Origin: JANQMX01 sp965247175
GTDB taxonomy: Bacteria > Pseudomonadota > Alphaproteobacteria > Kiloniellales > DSM-21159
Reading direction: 5' to 3'
DNA length: 64,000 bases
Assembly (NCBI GenBank): GCA_965247175.1
Contig: OZ252006.1
Span: forward strand, 3,100,001-3,164,000
Part shown: positions 32,265 through 39,899 of the stretch, one piece after another
How the letters are laid out: each line of letters begins with the position of its first letter
Position numbering within the stretch: the first letter of the stretch is position 1
The notes under the pieces: model-generated
The model's database searches: none
Told to the model about the DNA's origin: nothing
Seen by the model: the letters and a program-made list of their open reading frames with translations, nothing else
Made by a program: the position numbers and the translations under genes

Positions 32265-35048
32265 CTATTCTGCCTGAAGTAGCTGTTCGGCGGCGGGGCG
32301 CTCGTAGAACTCGCCGTAGTCAGTCAGGACGTCCTCCAGCATCTTGCGCGCCCGATCGGTCTCGCCCGTCGCCATCAAGGCCTGGGCGTAGTGGACCTGG
32401 ATGTCCGGGTTGCGCGGCACCCGCTCGACCGCCTCCTCCAAGAGGTTCAGCGCCCGCTCAGTCTCGCCGAGGTCGAGCAGGATGACGGCCAGGGTGTCCA
32501 TGATCTCGCCGCTTTCCGGCGCCAGCTCCAAGGCGCGCTCCGCCTCGCCCTTGGCCAGCTCCACCTGTCCTTCGCGCCAGAGCGCCCAGGCCAGGTTGTT
32601 GCGATAGGCCGGATTGTCGGGCTGGTTCTCAACCAGCCGCTGATAGGACACGCGGGACTCGCCGTAGCGGCCCTCGAAGATGTGATACTGGGCCCGCAGA
32701 TCCTGGATCTGGGTGTCGTCGGCATGGGCCTCCAGCCAGCCGTCCAGCTTGGCCAGGGCTTCGTCCCGCCGCCCCTGCTGCCAGAGGAACTGGGCGAGCT
32801 GTCCGGCGCGCGGCCCGCTCGGCTCCAGATCGAAGGCGCGGTTGAGCTCGGCCTCGGCCTTGGCGGCATCCTCTTCGACCTGCAGGTAGTAGAAGGCCTT
32901 GAGCTCGGCGACGTTCGGGTCGTCGGGCCGCTCGTCGGCCAGGCCGGAGAGCTCGGCGAAGGCGGTCTCAAACTGATTGTCGAAGACCAGCAGGCGCACC
33001 AGGCCGAAGCGGGCCGGCAGATAGGCGGGGTCCCGGTCCAGCGCCGTACGCAGCTCCGAGATCGCTTCGCGCAGCCTCCGGTCGCGCAGCAGCATCTCGG
33101 CAGCCGCGGCATGGGGCTGCGGGTCTTGGGGCCGCAGGTTGGCGAGCTGGCGATAGGCGGTCACGGCCGCGGGGAAATCGCCGGCGGCCGCTTGGACGAT
33201 GGCGTCGGTCTCCCACACCGTCGGTTGGTCCGGATAGCCTTCGACGGCCGGAACGACCGCGGCCCGGGCCTCCAGCGGCCGACCGGTGGCGAGCAGGAAG
33301 CGGGCCTGGACCAGGTTCGGCACCGGCGAGGCGACGCCGACATCGACGGCCGCATCGATGCGCTCCTCGGCGCTCACCAGATCCCCGGCGGCAACATCGA
33401 TCCGGGCCAGCAGCAAGAGCGCCTGCACATTGTCGGGCTGGCTCTCCAGAAGCGAGTCGAGCCGCGCCCGGGCCAGCTCGGGCTGGTCCTCGGCGACATG
33501 CAACTGCGCCAGGCTGATGGACGCCGGCACGTTGTCCGGCTCGATGCTCAGAGCCTGCTCCAGGCTGCGCCGCGCAGCCTCTCGCTCCTCTCGGGCCAGG
33601 TGAACCGCGCCTTCCAGATTGTGGCCGATGGCCAACTCGGGGAAACGGCTCTGGATTTCCTTGGCGCTGGCGAGGGCGCCTTCGAAGTCCTGACCGCTGA
33701 GCTGCGCGGTCCCCAGACGGACCAGGTTGTTGACGGACTCCGGCGCGTCCGCGGCCGCATCCTCCAAGGCCTGGAGCGCCAGCTCCCGCTCACCTTGGGA
33801 GAACTGCAAGAGGCCGAGGCTGGAGCGCGCCTCCACATCGTCGGGGCGGAGGGCGACATAGCGCTGCATGAAACCCTGCGCCTCCGCCGGCCGGCCGACG
33901 CGCAGGGCCACCTCCGCCGCCAGCCGCAGGTAAGCCTCCGACTGGCTGTCGGCGAAGATGCGCCGGGTGAGAATGTCATAGGCCTTCTCGGGATTGCCGA
34001 GCTGCGTTTCCGCCCAGGCCAGACGCAGCAGCGCGTCCTGGTCCTGCGGCACGCGGCCGACATAGCCAGAGAGATAGTCCCGGCCGCGCTCGGTGTTGCC
34101 GAGCACCAGGCTGGCAAAGCCGGCAGTGCGCTGGGCGGCAACATAGTCCTCGGCCTGCCCCAGGGCTTGCTCGGCCTGGGCCAGCGCCGTCTCGTAGTCG
34201 CCGTCGTGCAGTGACAGCAGCGCCTTGAGATTGAGCGAGGCGGGGGTCAGGGCGATCTGCCGCGGCATGGCGGCCAAGGCCGCGCGGGCTTCTTCGAAAC
34301 GCCTCAGCTCCAACGCCAGGCTGCTGTGCAGGATGGTGGTGTCGGGGCGGAAGGGCTCCTCGGCCACCAGCGGCGCGAGAATGTCGTAGGCTTCTTGCAG
34401 CTCACGCTCCTGAACCAGGAGCTTGGCGTAGGTGGAGATCGCGTCCGAGTTGGTCCGATCGAGCTCGTAGGCCCGGCGGGCCTTCTGCCGCGCCGCATCG
34501 AAATTGCCGGCGGCGATGTCCAAGCGCGCCGCAACCTCGAGCGCCGCGGCGTTGTCGCCACGCTCCATGACCCGGTCGAGCAGGCTCCGAGCCGCCTCTT
34601 GCTGGCCCAGCCCGGAGAGCGCCTGGACGCGCAGAGTGTCGAGCCTATCCCGCAGGCCGCCGCTCGGCCCGGCCGCCTCGTCGGTCAAGGCCAGCACCTC
34701 GTCGAAGCGGCCCAGCAGCAGCTGCGCCTCCGCCAGGGCGGCGCGCAGCTCCACCGAGTCGTCGCCCAAGGTGCGCGCCCGGCGCAGTTCCTTCTCAGCC
34801 GGCTGTATGGCGTAAAGCTTGAGATAGACCTCGCCCAGACGGCGGCGGGCCTCGGCGCTTTCCGGGTCGGCCTGGACCGCGTTCTTCAGATGAATGACGG
34901 CCGCCTCGAACCGCCCGGCCGCCGACTCCTCCTCTGCCGAGGAGAGGTATTCGTCGACCTTCTTGGCTTCCGCCAAGCCGGGAGCGAAGCCGACCCCGAG
35001 CAGGAGAGAAATCAGAAAGAGCGAAACGAGAGAATAGCGAAGCTGCAT
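32265..35048 (-). CDS. prsT: PrsT-like PEP-CTERM-system TPR protein
   Basis: A 927-residue secreted protein. A signal peptide (1-28, ending LAEAKK) is followed by some 20 or more tandem TPR units across about residues 30-920, with typical pairs such as AAVIHLKNAVQADPESAEARRRLGEVYLK. The size, starting motif and repeat layout match the XrtA/PEP-CTERM TPR protein PrsT, usually linked to exopolysaccharide export and protein-sorting loci. The immediately upstream gene encodes a VPLPA-type sorting-signal protein, which supports this. No exosortase gene is in the window. A periplasmic scaffold role is inferred. Confidence 0.8.
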   Translation of the reverse strand: MQLRYSLVSLFLISLLLGVGFAPGLAEAKKVDEYLSSAEEESAAGRFEAAVIHLKNAVQADPESAEARRRLGEVYLKLYAIQPAEKELRRARTLGDDSVELRAALAEAQLLLGRFDEVLALTDEAAGPSGGLRDRLDTLRVQALSGLGQQEAARSLLDRVMERGDNAAALEVAARLDIAAGNFDAARQKARRAYELDRTNSDAISTYAKLLVQERELQEAYDILAPLVAEEPFRPDTTILHSSLALELRRFEEARAALAAMPRQIALTPASLNLKALLSLHDGDYETALAQAEQALGQAEDYVAAQRTAGFASLVLGNTERGRDYLSGYVGRVPQDQDALLRLAWAETQLGNPEKAYDILTRRIFADSQSEAYLRLAAEVALRVGRPAEAQGFMQRYVALRPDDVEARSSLGLLQFSQGERELALQALEDAAADAPESVNNLVRLGTAQLSGQDFEGALASAKEIQSRFPELAIGHNLEGAVHLAREEREAARRSLEQALSIEPDNVPASISLAQLHVAEDQPELARARLDSLLESQPDNVQALLLLARIDVAAGDLVSAEERIDAAVDVGVASPVPNLVQARFLLATGRPLEARAAVVPAVEGYPDQPTVWETDAIVQAAAGDFPAAVTAYRQLANLRPQDPQPHAAAAEMLLRDRRLREAISELRTALDRDPAYLPARFGLVRLLVFDNQFETAFAELSGLADERPDDPNVAELKAFYYLQVEEDAAKAEAELNRAFDLEPSGPRAGQLAQFLWQQGRRDEALAKLDGWLEAHADDTQIQDLRAQYHIFEGRYGESRVSYQRLVENQPDNPAYRNNLAWALWREGQVELAKGEAERALELAPESGEIMDTLAVILLDLGETERALNLLEEAVERVPRNPDIQVHYAQALMATGETDRARKMLEDVLTDYGEFYERPAAEQLLQAE

Positions 35049-35235
35049 GCCGTCACACCCGAGCGCATAAAACCGATGCACCAGTGCGGTGCGCGGGCAG
35101 ACTACCCGGGCAGAGCTTACCGAAGACCGAAAACCCGGCTAGACGCCCTGATACTACTTAGGGCTTTTCGAGGCGCCACAAAAGAGCCGGGTACAACTAA
35201 GGGGTAAAGGCAGCAGCCGTGCGGTTACGGCCTGC

Positions 35236-35907
35236 CTATCCCTTGCGGGTGCGCAGACCACGCCAGCCGACGAGCATGCCGATCGCCGAAAGGAACAGCC
35301 AAGCCGCAGCCGGCAGCGGCACAGCCGCCGGCGGGACCGCGAAGTCCGCGGCGGAGGAACCGCCATCACCCGCGCCGCCGTCCGTGGTCTCGAAGACCCC
35401 CGCCATCTCGGCCTGGTCGAACAGCTTGACCCGCACCTGGACGCCGCTGGCCTCGCCCAATCCGCTGCCGGGCAAGGGGTCCGACATCAGGAAGTCCGTA
35501 TCGGCGAAGAACCGCAGGGAGTCGCCAACGCCGAAGCTGCCCTCGGCGAAATTGAGGGTCAGGATGCTCGGGCGCCCGGCATGCCCCATTACGGGCTCGC
35601 TGGTCTCGACCGTGATGTCGCCCTCGCTCAGGCCATTCAGCTCGGTAAAGACCGGCGCCGTCGGCTGGTTGTTGAAGAGCCCGCCGTCAAAATCGAAGAA
35701 AGCCGCGTCAAAGCCGATGCCGGCCTCGGAAATGTCGATCGTGAAGGATTCGATGAAGCCAGCGCCGCTCTCGAACGCAATGCCCCAGAAGGACTGCTCG
35801 GTTGCGCTGTCTTCACCGGTGGCATCGACAACGATGCCTGCTGCCTGTGCCGGGCCCGACCCCAGCACCAAGCACCCAAAGACAAATGCAAGAAATCCCC
35901 TCGCCAC
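35236..35907 (-). CDS. VPLPA-CTERM (PEP-CTERM-like) sorting-signal protein
   Basis: A 223-residue exported protein. A signal peptide (1-23, FLAFVFGCLVLGSGPAQA) precedes a beta-rich Ser/Gly/Asp middle region (24-190). The C-terminal tripartite tail VPLPAAAWLFLSAIGMLVGW plus RGLRTRKG is the VPLPA-type exosortase recognition signal: motif, hydrophobic helix, basic tail. After processing it would be released or anchored at the cell surface. I chose GTG 35907 because GGGGAG lies seven bases upstream; the TTG at 35928 has no such site. It precedes prsT by 187 bp on the same strand. Confidence 0.85.
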   Translation of the reverse strand: MARGFLAFVFGCLVLGSGPAQAAGIVVDATGEDSATEQSFWGIAFESGAGFIESFTIDISEAGIGFDAAFFDFDGGLFNNQPTAPVFTELNGLSEGDITVETSEPVMGHAGRPSILTLNFAEGSFGVGDSLRFFADTDFLMSDPLPGSGLGEASGVQVRVKLFDQAEMAGVFETTDGGAGDGGSSAADFAVPPAAVPLPAAAWLFLSAIGMLVGWRGLRTRKG

Positions 35908-36210
35908 GGTGTCACTCCCCAAGTGCAACCAGTGAAATTCCGGATGCAGCGCACAACCCCAGCGCCTGCACCTATCCCCTTATTCGAAGTGCGAATGTAG
36001 CACAAAAGCGCGACAGATGCATCTCTTTGTTGCCGATTTCCGGCGGCCCCAGAACCGGCGCCGGTTAACCAAAAAGCTCCCTGCCCGTTAACCAAATCGC
36101 CGGCTCCACCGGGCGGGCCCGTGGAAAAATTTCTGCCGCATTTGCCTCGATTTTCCCTATACTGACTCAGCGCAGAGGCGCGTAGGGTTCACGCTTGGGG
36201 GAGCGACGCA

Positions 36211-36831
36211 ATGAAAAAAGGGTTTCTTTTCAAAGGGCTGGCTCTGCGCCTCCTTCTCGTGCTGGCAATCGTGCTGTTTGCCGCACAGCGCAGCGATCTC
36301 TCCGCCGAACCGACGCAGCTACTCTCCGGGCAGCTCCTCGTGGCGCAGCCAGATCTTAAGGATCCGAACTTTCAGCGGGCGGTCATTTACCTTGTCGAGC
36401 ACGACGACGGTGGCGCCTTCGGCCTGGTGGTCAACCAGTTCGTCGCCCGCCTGCCGCTCAAGGTCTTGGCCGAGCATCTCGACATGGAAGAGACGGCCGA
36501 CACCCCCTTGACCTTTCACTATGGCGGGCCGGTCAGCCCGAGCGCCCTCTTCGTCCTGCACAGCGATGACGTGACCTTGGACAGCAGTCTCAGCCTGGAG
36601 CACGACCTGGCGCTTTCGGGCAACGCGGACATCCTGCAGCACATCGCCAAGGACGAAGGCCCGAGCCGCTTTCGCATCGTCTTCGGCTACGCCGGCTGGG
36701 GACCCGGCCAGGTGGAGGCCGAGATCGCGGCAGGTACCTGGGAGGTGATCGACTATGACCCTGACCTGGTGTTCGGCGACGATCTGGAGAGCTGGGAAGA
36801 GGCCATCGACCGCCGCCCGCTCGACCTCTAA
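36211..36831 (+). CDS. YqgE/AlgH-family protein with N-terminal signal sequence
   Basis: A 206-residue DUF179 (YqgE/AlgH) protein. The core begins at about residue 39 (LLSGQLLVAQPDLKDPNFQR) and shows AVIYLVEHDDGGAFGLVVNQ, YGGPVSPSALFVLHS and FGYAGWGPGQVEAEI. Canonical YqgE proteins are cytoplasmic, about 185 residues, and begin directly with the core. Here about 30 extra residues form a basic start (MKKGFLFKG) and a hydrophobic helix (LALRLLLVLAIVLFAA) ending near SAEP, a signal peptide or anchor. Function of the family is unclear. It stands alone upstream of hemN; the leader has a TATACT -10-like hexamer at 36158. Confidence 0.85.
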   Translation: MKKGFLFKGLALRLLLVLAIVLFAAQRSDLSAEPTQLLSGQLLVAQPDLKDPNFQRAVIYLVEHDDGGAFGLVVNQFVARLPLKVLAEHLDMEETADTPLTFHYGGPVSPSALFVLHSDDVTLDSSLSLEHDLALSGNADILQHIAKDEGPSRFRIVFGYAGWGPGQVEAEIAAGTWEVIDYDPDLVFGDDLESWEEAIDRRPLDL

Positions 36832-36871
36832 GGACGAAATCCCTTCCTTTCGCTGTCGCGACAGCTGGCGC

Positions 36872-36885
36872 TTGAGCTAGGTCAA
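36872..36885 (+). promoter_or_regulatory. FNR/FnrL-type box upstream of hemN
   Basis: TTGAGCTAGGTCAA is a perfect TTGA-N6-TCAA site centred about 40 bp before the hemN start codon. hemN encodes the oxygen-independent coproporphyrinogen oxidase and is a classic FNR/FnrL target under low oxygen, so position and gene both fit. Confidence 0.85.
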
Positions 36886-36918
36886 GGACGCACCCGGCCG
36901 GCGGCCTAGCCTTCGGCC

Positions 36919-38268
36919 ATGAGCGATCCTCTCTCCAAGTACCGCAGCGCCCGACTGCCCCGCTATACCAGCTATCCGACGGCGCCCCACTTCAGCGATG
37001 CCGTCGACGCCGAGACCTATGGCGGCTGGCTGGCGGATTGGCAGAGCGGCACCAGCGCATCGCTCTACATCCACGTTCCTTTCTGCCAGCAGCTCTGCTG
37101 GTACTGCGGCTGCCATACGACGGTGACTCAGCGGCCCGAGCGGGTCTCCGCCTACGCGGCCCTGCTGCGCAGCGAGCTGGCCCTGGTCGCCGAGCGCCTG
37201 CCCGCGCCACCGCCGCTGACGCACCTGCATTTCGGCGGCGGCACGCCGACCATCCTGGCGGCGGAGGACTTCGCCGGCCTGATGACCGACGTGCGGGCGG
37301 CCTTTGCGGTCGCGGAGCACGCCGAACTCGCGATGGAGATCGACCCGCGCTGCCTCAGCGACGACATGATCGCGGCCATGGCGGAACAGGGAATCAATCG
37401 CGTCAGCCTCGGCCTGCAGGACTTCACGCCTGCGGTGCAGGGGGCGGTCAACCGCGTGCAGCCCGTGGAGGCGGTTGCGGAAAGCGTTCAGCGGCTGCGG
37501 GCCGCGGGGGCTGAGAAGATCAGCTTCGACCTGATGTACGGCCTGCCGAAGCAGTCAGTCGAGGACCTCTGCCGCAGCATCGAGATAGCGGCGACGCTGG
37601 AGCCGGACCGCGTCTCGCTGTTTGGCTACGCCCACGTGCCCTGGATGAAGAAGCACCAGCAGTTGATCGACGAGGCCGACCTGCCGGACGTGGAAACCCG
37701 GCGTCGGCAGGCCGAGGCCGGCACCCGCCGCCTCTCGGAACTCGGCTTCGTCCCGATCGGCATGGACCACTTCGCCCGGCCCGACGATCCCATGGCCGTG
37801 GCCGCCGCACGCGGCGAGCTGGGCCGCAACTTCCAGGGCTACACCACCGACACGGCGCCGGCGCTGATCGGCCTCGGCGCCTCGGCCATCGGCTCGCTGC
37901 CGCAAGGCTACGCCCAGAACATGGCCGACCTGGGAGACTACCGCCGCGCCCTCGATGCCGGCTGCCTGCCCACCCAGCGCGGGCTAGGCCTGAGCTCGGA
38001 CGACATTCTGCGCCGCAGCCTGATCATGCAGGTCATGTGCGGTGACAGCATCGACGTCTCCGCCGTCTGCGCCGAGCACCGGCAATCCCTGGACGCCGTA
38101 GCCGACGCCTTTGCCGGGTTGGACGCGCTGAGCGATGACGGCCTGGTCGAATGGGACGGCCGCCATCTCAGCCTGACCGACGAAGGACAGTCCTTCCGCC
38201 GCTCGGTCGCCGCCTGCTTCGACAGCTACCTCAAGGCCGGCAAGGCTCGCCACTCGCTGGCGGTTTGA
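36919..38268 (+). CDS. hemN: oxygen-independent coproporphyrinogen III oxidase
   Basis: A 449-residue radical-SAM enzyme that decarboxylates coproporphyrinogen III to protoporphyrinogen IX without oxygen. The 4Fe-4S-binding CxxxCxxC is in HVPFCQQLCWYCGC (Cys 56, 60, 63), and the extra C65 typical of true HemN is present. Other blocks are HFGGGTPTIL, DLMYGLPKQS, YAHVPWMKKHQ, FVPIGMDHFA, TAPALIGLGASAIGSLPQGY and YAQN. The C-terminal HemN domain (about 365-440) is present, separating it from HemW. It is preceded by an FNR box and followed directly by repeat element E. Confidence 0.95.
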   Translation: MSDPLSKYRSARLPRYTSYPTAPHFSDAVDAETYGGWLADWQSGTSASLYIHVPFCQQLCWYCGCHTTVTQRPERVSAYAALLRSELALVAERLPAPPPLTHLHFGGGTPTILAAEDFAGLMTDVRAAFAVAEHAELAMEIDPRCLSDDMIAAMAEQGINRVSLGLQDFTPAVQGAVNRVQPVEAVAESVQRLRAAGAEKISFDLMYGLPKQSVEDLCRSIEIAATLEPDRVSLFGYAHVPWMKKHQQLIDEADLPDVETRRRQAEAGTRRLSELGFVPIGMDHFARPDDPMAVAAARGELGRNFQGYTTDTAPALIGLGASAIGSLPQGYAQNMADLGDYRRALDAGCLPTQRGLGLSSDDILRRSLIMQVMCGDSIDVSAVCAEHRQSLDAVADAFAGLDALSDDGLVEWDGRHLSLTDEGQSFRRSVAACFDSYLKAGKARHSLAV

Positions 38269-38280
38269 TAGAGAGCGCTG

Positions 38281-38530
38281 GTTTTTGGTTGGCACGCCGT
38301 ACTGGTTTCTTGGGCGCCTAACGGCGCTGCACTGTTCCGTCCCACTCCCCCACCCGGCCACCCCACTGTCCACAATTCCGTGGGTGGCCGGGTGGGGGAG
38401 TGGGACGGAACAGAACGGCGCGCCTCCGCAAGCAGATACCGAGCTAAATTGGCGCCGGCGCGCCCTAGAAAACCTTTCGGTAGGGGGTGTGGGCCGGTGT
38501 CGTACGGCGCGCCAGCGCCAAACAAAAAAC
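38281..38530. repeat. palindromic intergenic element, copy E, nested in a second element
   Basis: The inner element has tips GGTTTCTTGGGCGCC (about 38304) and GGCGCGCCCTAGAAAACC (ending about 38474). The central arms, 38332-38363 and 38382-38413, are a perfect 32-bp inverted repeat with an 18-nt loop. The core is identical to copy F but inverted. Outside it lie GTTTTTGGTTGGCACGCC (38281-38298), a right half-element with GGGGGTGTGG, and GTACGGCGCGCC ending GCCAAACAAAAAAC. These outer halves pair with each other, as if E inserted into an older copy. It lies between convergent hemN and the GlsB gene. Confidence 0.85.
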
Positions 38531-38788
38531 CTAACTACTCTGGCTCTTGATGAAGCGGTAGATCAGCAGCAGGACAATGGCGCCGCCGATGGCGACCGCA
38601 AAGCTGCCCAGGTTGAAGCCGCTGACCTCGCCGAGCCCCAAGGTCGTTCCGATCGCACCGCCGACCACGGCGCCGCCGATGCCAATCAGGATGGTCACGA
38701 TCAGGCCGCCCGGATCCCGGCCCGGCATGATCAGCTTGGCCAAGTAACCGGCAATCGCCCCGAAGATAATCCAGCTTATGATCCCCAT
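38531..38788 (-). CDS. GlsB/YeaQ/YmgE-family stress membrane protein
   Basis: An 85-residue protein with three hydrophobic glycine-rich helices, typical of transglycosylase-associated (Transgly_assoc) proteins: MGIISWIIFGAIAGYLAKLI, PGRDPGGLIVTILIGIGGAV, and VAIGGAIVLLLIYRFI. Members are inner-membrane, stress-inducible and of unclear function. It stands alone, and its stop codon touches repeat element E. Confidence 0.92.
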   Translation of the reverse strand: MGIISWIIFGAIAGYLAKLIMPGRDPGGLIVTILIGIGGAVVGGAIGTTLGLGEVSGFNLGSFAVAIGGAIVLLLIYRFIKSQSS

Positions 38789-38840
38789 GGTCCGTTCCCC
38801 TTCTCTGTCCTGTGCGCTGCGCGCCTCGTTTCCCCCGGAC

Positions 38841-38992
38841 TGTCATCCCGGCCAAGGGCGAAGCCCGCGAGCCGGGAACCATCTATCAGCTTGTACCAAA
38901 CCTTGGAACCTAGGCTGATGCACAAGATCCAGAGTCCGTGCCCGACTTCAACATGGACCCCGGGTCAAGCCCGGGGTGACGCGCGGAAGTAA
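38841..38992. repeat. dispersed alphaproteobacterial-type palindromic repeat
   Basis: TGTCATCCCGGCC...GAGCCGGGAACC (38841-38880) and ACCCCGGGTCAAGCCCGGGG (38957-38976) with following GTGACG are imperfect palindromes of a type scattered in intergenic regions of many alphaproteobacteria. About 75 bp of non-palindromic DNA lies between them. It occupies the 291-bp gap between the GlsB gene start and the CoxM-like gene end and is unrelated in sequence to elements A-F. Confidence 0.6.
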
Positions 38993-39023
38993 CCCAACCC
39001 TATCTGCCTTCCCCTCCAATGAA

Positions 39024-39055
39024 GAAGCCGGGACTCTGCCCTGAATCCCGGCTTC
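39024..39055 (-). terminator. hairpin at the end of the cox-like operon
   Basis: GAAGCCGGGA (39024-39033) and TCCCGGCTTC (39046-39055) form a perfect 10-bp stem with a 12-nt loop, starting 25 bp after the CoxM-like stop on the minus strand. The T-tract is weak (reads ...TTCATTGG), so termination may be partial or Rho-assisted. Confidence 0.6.
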
Positions 39056-39079
39056 CGCAAACGCAACGAGTCTGTTCGG

Positions 39080-39874
39080 CTAGCTTGCGGATTCCACCGC
39101 GCGCCTGGCCATGACGTTCACCAGGTGCGCCCGGTAGTCCGCCGAAGCGTGGATGTCCGAGTTGAGGCCCGAGCTCGGCACCGAAATGCCGGAGATGGCA
39201 TCGGGCGAGAAGTTGCCGGCCAGGGCCTGCTCCATCTCAGCAACCCGGAAGGCGCTCGGCCCGGCCCCGGTTACGGCCACGCGGACGCCGCCCGGCCCCT
39301 GGCTGACGAAGACGCCGACGATGGCATAGCGCGACGCCGGGTTGGCGAACTTGGCATAGCCGGCCCGCTGGGGCTTGGGAAAGCGCACCTTGGTGATGAT
39401 CTCACCCTCCTCCAACGCCGTCTCGAAGAGGCCGGTGAAGAAGGAGTCGGCAGGGATCTCGCGCTTGTCGGTCACGACCGTGGCACCAAGGCCGAGCAGA
39501 GCCGCCGGATAGTCTGCCGCCGGGTCCGCGTTGGCGATGGAGCCGCCGATGGTGCCGCAGTGGCGCACCTGAGGGTCGCCGATGCCGCCGGCCAGCTTGG
39601 CCAATGCCGCGCAAAAGCCCTTCACGGCATCGCTCTTGGCGACCTCCGCATGGGTCGTCATGGCGCCGATCACCAGCGTGTCGCCCTCCAGGCTGATGCC
39701 CTTCAGCTCGCCGATGGCAGACAGATCGATCAGATCGCTCGGGCTGGCCAGACGCTGCTTCATGGTCGCCAACAGGGTCTGTCCGCCGGCCAAGAGCTTG
39801 CCTTCACTTGCGCCCTGCAGGGCCGAGGCGGCCTCGGCCAGAGAAGCGGGGCGGTGATAGTCGAAGTTGTACAT
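39080..39874 (-). CDS. FAD-binding subunit of a xanthine dehydrogenase/CO dehydrogenase-family enzyme (CoxM-like)
   Basis: A 264-residue medium subunit. The FAD-binding PCMH domain (about 1-165) has LLAGGQTLLATMKQRL and the second flavin motif HCGTIGGSIANADPAADYPA. The CO_deh_flav_C domain occupies about 175-262. In the heterotrimer it passes electrons from the 2Fe-2S subunit to the acceptor. ATG 39874 is preferred to the longer frame because it begins at the conserved MYNFDYHRPASL. It is third in the operon, 25 bp after the large subunit. Confidence 0.92.
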   Translation of the reverse strand: MYNFDYHRPASLAEAASALQGASEGKLLAGGQTLLATMKQRLASPSDLIDLSAIGELKGISLEGDTLVIGAMTTHAEVAKSDAVKGFCAALAKLAGGIGDPQVRHCGTIGGSIANADPAADYPAALLGLGATVVTDKREIPADSFFTGLFETALEEGEIITKVRFPKPQRAGYAKFANPASRYAIVGVFVSQGPGGVRVAVTGAGPSAFRVAEMEQALAGNFSPDAISGISVPSSGLNSDIHASADYRAHLVNVMARRAVESAS

Positions 39875-39899
39875 CTTTTCCGTCTCCTTCTCTTGACCG

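Noticed and set aside
36064..36102. Two GTTAACCAAA direct repeats upstream of the YqgE gene
   Set aside because: Only two short copies about 28 bp apart; no dyad and no link to a known regulator, so not listed as a feature.
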